NCBI GenBank assembly: GCA_036504875.1 | Contig: DASXUK010000003.1 | Coordinates: forward strand, 186,001-250,000 | Length of the DNA stretch: 64,000 nucleotides | DNA from: JACPFJ01 sp036504875 | Lineage (GTDB): Bacteria > Desulfobacterota > Desulfuromonadia > Geobacterales > Pseudopelobacteraceae | Direction: 5' to 3' | Shown here: positions 60,735-64,000 of the stretch, piece after piece | Layout of the letters: each line of letters begins with the position of its first letter | Position numbering within the stretch: position 1 is the stretch's first letter | The notes under the pieces: generated by a model | The model's input: the letters and a program-made list of their open reading frames with translations, nothing else | What the model was told of the DNA's origin: nothing | Databases searched by the model: none | Program-made: the position numbers and the translations under genes

Positions 60735-61757
60735 CTACTCTTCTTCTTTTTGCTCACCACGCAGGCGGCTCATTAATTCGTGATCAGGGAAGCCTTCTAA
60801 TTTCATACCGAAAGTAAGGCCCATTTCACTCAAAATATCCTTGATCTCATTCAACGATTTGCGGCCGAAATTTTGAGTCTTCAACATTTCTGCCTCTGTT
60901 TTAGAGACAAGCTCGCCAATCAGCTTTATACCGGCATTTTTAAGACAATTAGCAGAACGCACCGACAGCTCTAATTCATCAACTGTGCGATAAAGATTCT
61001 CATTAATCTTGTCTTTTTCTTCTTGTGACTCCTCAAGCTGCAGCGGCTCAGTTTCCTCGTCAAAATTTATGAAGATAGAAAGCTGTTCCTTCATAATCTT
61101 TGCAGCATAAGAAATAGCATCATCAGGCTTTGCACTGCCATCCGTCCAGACTTCTATCGTCAATTTATCGTAGTCGGTCATCTGGCCAACACGCGCATTA
61201 GACACTGCAAAATTGACTTTTCTGATTGGAGAATAGATAGCATCTATGGGAATTGTGCCTACCGGAGCTTTTTCATCTCTATTTTTATCGGCAGAGATAT
61301 ATCCTTTGCCCATCTTAACAGTTAGCTCAACTTCAAGATTTGCATCCTTACCACAAGTGGCAATATGATGGTCTGGATTCATAACTTCAACATTATGACC
61401 AACAGCAATATCGCCAGCTTTTACAAGACCTTCACCCTTATGAACAATACGGATTATGGCTTGATCTGTAGAATGAAGCTTAAGGCGTACACCTTTCAGG
61501 TTCAGGATAATATCAGTTACATCTTCTGTAACACCTTGGATAGCTGAGAACTCATGAAGTACACCCTTTATGCGAACTGAAGTTATTGCAGCACCTTGTA
61601 AAGAGGAGAGCAAAATTCTGCGAATCGAGTTACCAAGGGTAGTACCAAAACCACGCTCAAAAGGTTCAGCAAAAAACTTTCCATAAGTATCTGAAAGTGT
61701 ATCCTTTTCTACCTGTAGCTGTTTTGGCCTAATAAGATCACGCCAATTTTTATACAT
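60735..61757 (-). CDS. rpoA: RNA polymerase alpha subunit
   Basis: 340 residues. The N-terminal domain has FAEPFERGFGTTLGNSIRRILLSS and VTEDVTDIILNLKGV. The C-terminal domain, connected by an acidic linker, has ELELSVRSANCLKNAGIKLIGELVSKTEAEMLKTQNFGRKSLNEIKDIL. Standard position between rpsD and rplQ. GGAGG precedes the ATG. Confidence 0.98.
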   Translation of the reverse strand: MYKNWRDLIRPKQLQVEKDTLSDTYGKFFAEPFERGFGTTLGNSIRRILLSSLQGAAITSVRIKGVLHEFSAIQGVTEDVTDIILNLKGVRLKLHSTDQAIIRIVHKGEGLVKAGDIAVGHNVEVMNPDHHIATCGKDANLEVELTVKMGKGYISADKNRDEKAPVGTIPIDAIYSPIRKVNFAVSNARVGQMTDYDKLTIEVWTDGSAKPDDAISYAAKIMKEQLSIFINFDEETEPLQLEESQEEKDKINENLYRTVDELELSVRSANCLKNAGIKLIGELVSKTEAEMLKTQNFGRKSLNEIKDILSEMGLTFGMKLEGFPDHELMSRLRGEQKEEE

Positions 61758-61826
61758 TACAACCTCCTCCGGAGGATTTTTGTCCGGTTCTGGATGTTAC
61801 GGGCAGATGCCTGAAGACCCTGGGAA

Positions 61827-62453
61827 TTACTTCGAATAAAGTTCAACGATCAACTGTTCTTGGATAGGAGTTGTTATGTCTTCACGGACAGGCAGCCCCT
61901 TCAGACTTCCTTTGAACGCATCACGGTCAAGTTCAAGCCACTGTGGAATGCCACGTCGTACAACAGCCTCTAAAGAATCATTAATTGATGATACTTTACG
62001 GCTTTTTTCACGGAGTTCAATCAGATCACCGGATTTAAGCTGAATAGAGGGAATGTTTACTTTTTTACCATTTAAGGTAAAGTGGCCATGACGAACTAAC
62101 TGACGTGACTCTGATCGAGAAGAAGCAAATCCCAATCTATAAATAACATTGTCGAGGCGACGCTCGAGAAGAGAAAGCAGATTTTCACCTGTAACACCCT
62201 TCAAACGATCGGCTTCGGCAAAATAGCTGCGAAATTGTTTCTCTAAAAGACCATAAATACGCCTTACCTTTTGCTTTTCACGCAACTGCACACCATATGC
62301 AGAAATTTTTACACGAGCCTGGCCATGCTGGCCGGGAGGGTAGTTACGTCTTTTTATCGCGCACTTATCTGTATAGCAGCGATCGCCTTTCAAAAACAAT
62401 TCCATGTTTTCTCTTCTGCACATACGGCATGAAGGTCCTGTATAACGAGCCAA
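61827..62453 (-). CDS. rpsD: 30S ribosomal protein S4
   Basis: 208 residues: N-terminal Cys-rich zinc site CRMCRRENMELFLKGDRCYTDKCAI (four Cys, the zinc-binding form), then the S4 domain RLDNVIYRLGFASSRSESRQLVRHGHFTLNGKKVNIPS. In E. coli S4 regulates this operon by binding its mRNA; no such pseudoknot could be judged here. Confidence 0.98.
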   Translation of the reverse strand: MARYTGPSCRMCRRENMELFLKGDRCYTDKCAIKRRNYPPGQHGQARVKISAYGVQLREKQKVRRIYGLLEKQFRSYFAEADRLKGVTGENLLSLLERRLDNVIYRLGFASSRSESRQLVRHGHFTLNGKKVNIPSIQLKSGDLIELREKSRKVSSINDSLEAVVRRGIPQWLELDRDAFKGSLKGLPVREDITTPIQEQLIVELYSK

Positions 62454-62482
62454 TGAAAACCTCCTTTATTGGTGAGCCTAAA

Positions 62483-62878
62483 TTAAACCCTTCTTCTTTT
62501 AGGAGGACGACAGCCATTGTGAGGAATGGGCGTCACGTCCTTAATGAAACTTATATTAAATCCAACCGCTTGTAGGGCTCTTAGTGCTGATTCACGACCG
62601 GAACCTGGTCCTTTCACATAAACCTCTACATTTCTGAGGCCATGCTCCTGGGCCTTTTTAGCGCAATCCTCAGCAGCAATCTGAGCAGCAAAAGGAGTGC
62701 TCTTTCGAGAACCCTTGAACCCTTTTGCACCAGCAGTGGACCAGGCAATAACATTACCAACCGCATCAGTGATTGTAATAATAGTATTGTTAAAAGTTGC
62801 CTGAATGTGAGCAACACCGTTGGTTATATTTTTTCTTTCTTTTTTCTTGCGAACGACTTTCTTAGCTGGGCTTGCCAT
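62483..62878 (-). CDS. rpsK: 30S ribosomal protein S11
   Basis: 131 residues with the S11 signature ITDAVGNVIAWSTAGAKGFKGSRKSTPFAAQ and RNVEVYVKGPGSGRESALRALQ, ending in PHNGCRPPKRRRV. N-terminal Lys/Arg tail. Standard alpha-operon position. Confidence 0.98.
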   Translation of the reverse strand: MASPAKKVVRKKKERKNITNGVAHIQATFNNTIITITDAVGNVIAWSTAGAKGFKGSRKSTPFAAQIAAEDCAKKAQEHGLRNVEVYVKGPGSGRESALRALQAVGFNISFIKDVTPIPHNGCRPPKRRRV

Positions 62879-62902
62879 TCTTATTCTCCAAAGCTAGATA
62901 GA

Positions 62903-63271
62903 TTATTTCTTCTTGCCAGCAACAGTACGGGCTGGGCCTTTTCGAGTGCGAGCGTTTGTTTTTGTTCGCTGACCCCTAACCGGGAGCCCTTTTCTATGAC
63001 GAAGCCCACGATAGCAGCCCAGGTCCATCAGACGCTTGATATTCATCGATATTTCACGACGCAGGTCACCTTCGACCTTGCAATTGCGATCGATCTCATC
63101 ACGCAATCTCGCAACCTCGGCCTCAGTCAACTTATCTGTACGTGTGTCCGGATCAACTTTAGCATCTGCAAGAAGCGCATCAGCTGTTGAACGGCCAATT
63201 CCATAAATATAAGTGAGAGCAACAACTATCCGCTTATTCTTTGGTAAATCAATACCTGCAATTCGAGCCAA
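62903..63271 (-). CDS. rpsM: 30S ribosomal protein S13
   Basis: 122 residues: MARIAGIDLPKNKRIVVALTYIYGIG, then RGLRHRKGLPVRGQRTKTNARTRKGPARTVAGKKK. Standard alpha-operon position after rpmJ. GGAGG precedes the ATG. Confidence 0.98.
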   Translation of the reverse strand: MARIAGIDLPKNKRIVVALTYIYGIGRSTADALLADAKVDPDTRTDKLTEAEVARLRDEIDRNCKVEGDLRREISMNIKRLMDLGCYRGLRHRKGLPVRGQRTKTNARTRKGPARTVAGKKK

Positions 63272-63293
63272 TTGAAAGTCCTCCTTTAATTAC

Positions 63294-63407
63294 TCAACCC
63301 TGACGTTGTGAGTGCTTCGGAATATCACAGATTACACGAACGACGCCCTTACGCTTAATAATTTTGCACTTATCACAAATCTTCTTTACTGACGCTCTAA
63401 CTTTCAT
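63294..63407 (-). CDS. rpmJ: 50S ribosomal protein L36
   Basis: 37 residues, too short for most gene finders: MKVRASVKKICDKCKIIKRK then GVVRVICDIPKHSQRQG. Cys11, Cys14, Cys27 and His32 make it the zinc-binding form. GGGAGTT lies before the ATG. It follows map directly; the infA gene that often separates them is absent. Confidence 0.95.
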   Translation of the reverse strand: MKVRASVKKICDKCKIIKRKGVVRVICDIPKHSQRQG

Positions 63408-63420
63408 ATGTAACTCCCTC

Positions 63421-64000
63421 TCATACAACTATGCTTGTCAATATTTCAGGGCCAGAATCTGTAATGGCAACTGTGTGTTCAAAATGTGCAGAAAGCCCAC
63501 CATCACATGTTATAACTGTCCAACCATCCTCAAGCACTCTAACCTCATGGCTCTTCTGATTAATCATTGGTTCAATCGCGAGCACCATTCCTGGTTTAAG
63601 TTTAACACCTTTTCCTTTATCTCCGAAATTAGGTACTTGCGGATCCTCGTGCAGACTTTTGCCAATACCATGGCCAACAAAATCACGCACAACCGAAAAG
63701 CCATTTGATTCAACATAACTTTGGATAGCAAAAGATATATCAAATAGCCTAGCATCTGGAGTCGCCTGAGCAATCCCCTCGTATAATGATCTTTCCGTAA
63801 CCTTAGTTAGACGCAATGCCTGCTCTGCAACATCACCTACCGGCAAAGTAATAGCCGCGTCACCATAGAAATCGTCGTATAAAACCCCAAAGTCAATACT
63901 AAGCAGATCACCATTTTTTAAAGGAACAGATGAAGGCATTCCATGAACAACTTGATTATTTAAAGAGCAACAAAGTGCATAAGGAAAATTATGATAGCCT
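63421..64000 (-). CDS. map: Methionine aminopeptidase type I (partial, 5' end beyond window)
   Basis: Removes the initiator Met from new proteins. The visible part has GYHNFPYALCCSLNNQVVHGMPSS, then the metal ligands in LSIDFGVLYDDFYGDAAIT (two Asp), VGHGIGKSLHEDPQVPNFG (His), AIEPMI (Glu) and SAHFEHTVAITDSG (Glu). About 60 N-terminal residues are missing at the window edge. Its position before rpmJ is as in the secY-adk-map cluster. Confidence 0.96.
   Translation of the reverse strand, partial: GYHNFPYALCCSLNNQVVHGMPSSVPLKNGDLLSIDFGVLYDDFYGDAAITLPVGDVAEQALRLTKVTERSLYEGIAQATPDARLFDISFAIQSYVESNGFSVVRDFVGHGIGKSLHEDPQVPNFGDKGKGVKLKPGMVLAIEPMINQKSHEVRVLEDGWTVITCDGGLSAHFEHTVAITDSGPEILTSIVV

Noticed and set aside
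1..64000. CRISPR arrays, insertion sequences, prophage, integrons
   Set aside because: No direct repeat-spacer pattern, transposase, integrase or phage gene was seen; all long genes fit conserved chromosomal functions.

Overview
The window looks like a chromosomal core region of a Gram-negative deltaproteobacterium, most likely of the Geobacter/Pelobacter group (Desulfuromonadales/Geobacterales). The support is combined: LpxC and AsmA-type envelope genes, an NtrY/NtrX pair, a single-chain class I fumarase, DUF2232 between rpsR and rplI, a HpnP-like B12 radical SAM enzyme, an apparent selenocysteine thioredoxin, and many small conserved proteins of that group. Base composition is middling and uneven, with G+C-rich trpD and secA and clearly A+T-richer genes from about 57 to 64 kb. 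No CRISPR array, insertion sequence, prophage or rRNA operon was seen, and only one tRNA was found.

Layout. 1-5.5 kb (minus): ispE, tRNA-Gln, prs, rplY, pth, ychF, fur and the N-terminal part of feoB, with a self-overlapping fur promoter/operator and a Fur box before feoB. 5.9-8.4 kb: putrescine synthesis (aguA, aguB) and a DUF2721 membrane protein. 8.5-11.7 kb: a secreted coiled-coil protein, an aminotransferase and a DUF2156 protein. 11.9-14 kb: rpsF-rpsR-DUF2232-rplI, ending in a strong terminator. 14.2-20.4 kb: envelope genes (CNNM/CBS protein, AsmA-like giant, lpxC) and cysE. 20.7-24.3 kb: class I fumarase, a structured intergenic stretch, a thioredoxin with an in-frame UGA followed by a SECIS-like hairpin, and an S1-domain protein. 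24.4-27.8 kb: small proteins, two of three CspA paralogues and a rhomboid protease. 28-32.4 kb: a MerA-like flavoprotein, a HpnP-like radical SAM enzyme, and a class III aminotransferase whose PLP lysine is replaced by arginine. 32.4-35.6 kb: a VTT/TVP38 membrane protein divergent from an EEP phosphodiesterase and a phospholipase D. 35.8-38.6 kb: a hybrid histidine kinase. 39-41.2 kb: rhlE, csp and rpsU. 41.5-46.8 kb: secA, argJ and a secreted serine hydrolase. 46.9-50.2 kb: a receiver-domain protein, trpD and trpC. 50.2-53.8 kb: a flavin reductase, a small membrane protein, a CtpA-type protease and an MFS transporter. 53.8-59.5 kb: phasin-like, ubiB, ntrY and ntrX. 59.7-60.1 kb: yaaR. 60.2-64 kb: the end of the large ribosomal cluster (map, rpmJ, rpsM, rpsK, rpsD, rpoA, rplQ).

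Most of the window is conserved housekeeping DNA. I did not find a convincing undescribed multi-gene system. The strongest points for follow-up are the Sec-thioredoxin with a U-P-H-C active site, the Lys-to-Arg class III aminotransferase next to the radical SAM/MerA-like pair, the intrinsic terminators placed directly in front of rhlE, rpsU and trpD with no room for a promoter in between, and an unexplained set of hairpins at 22385-22491.
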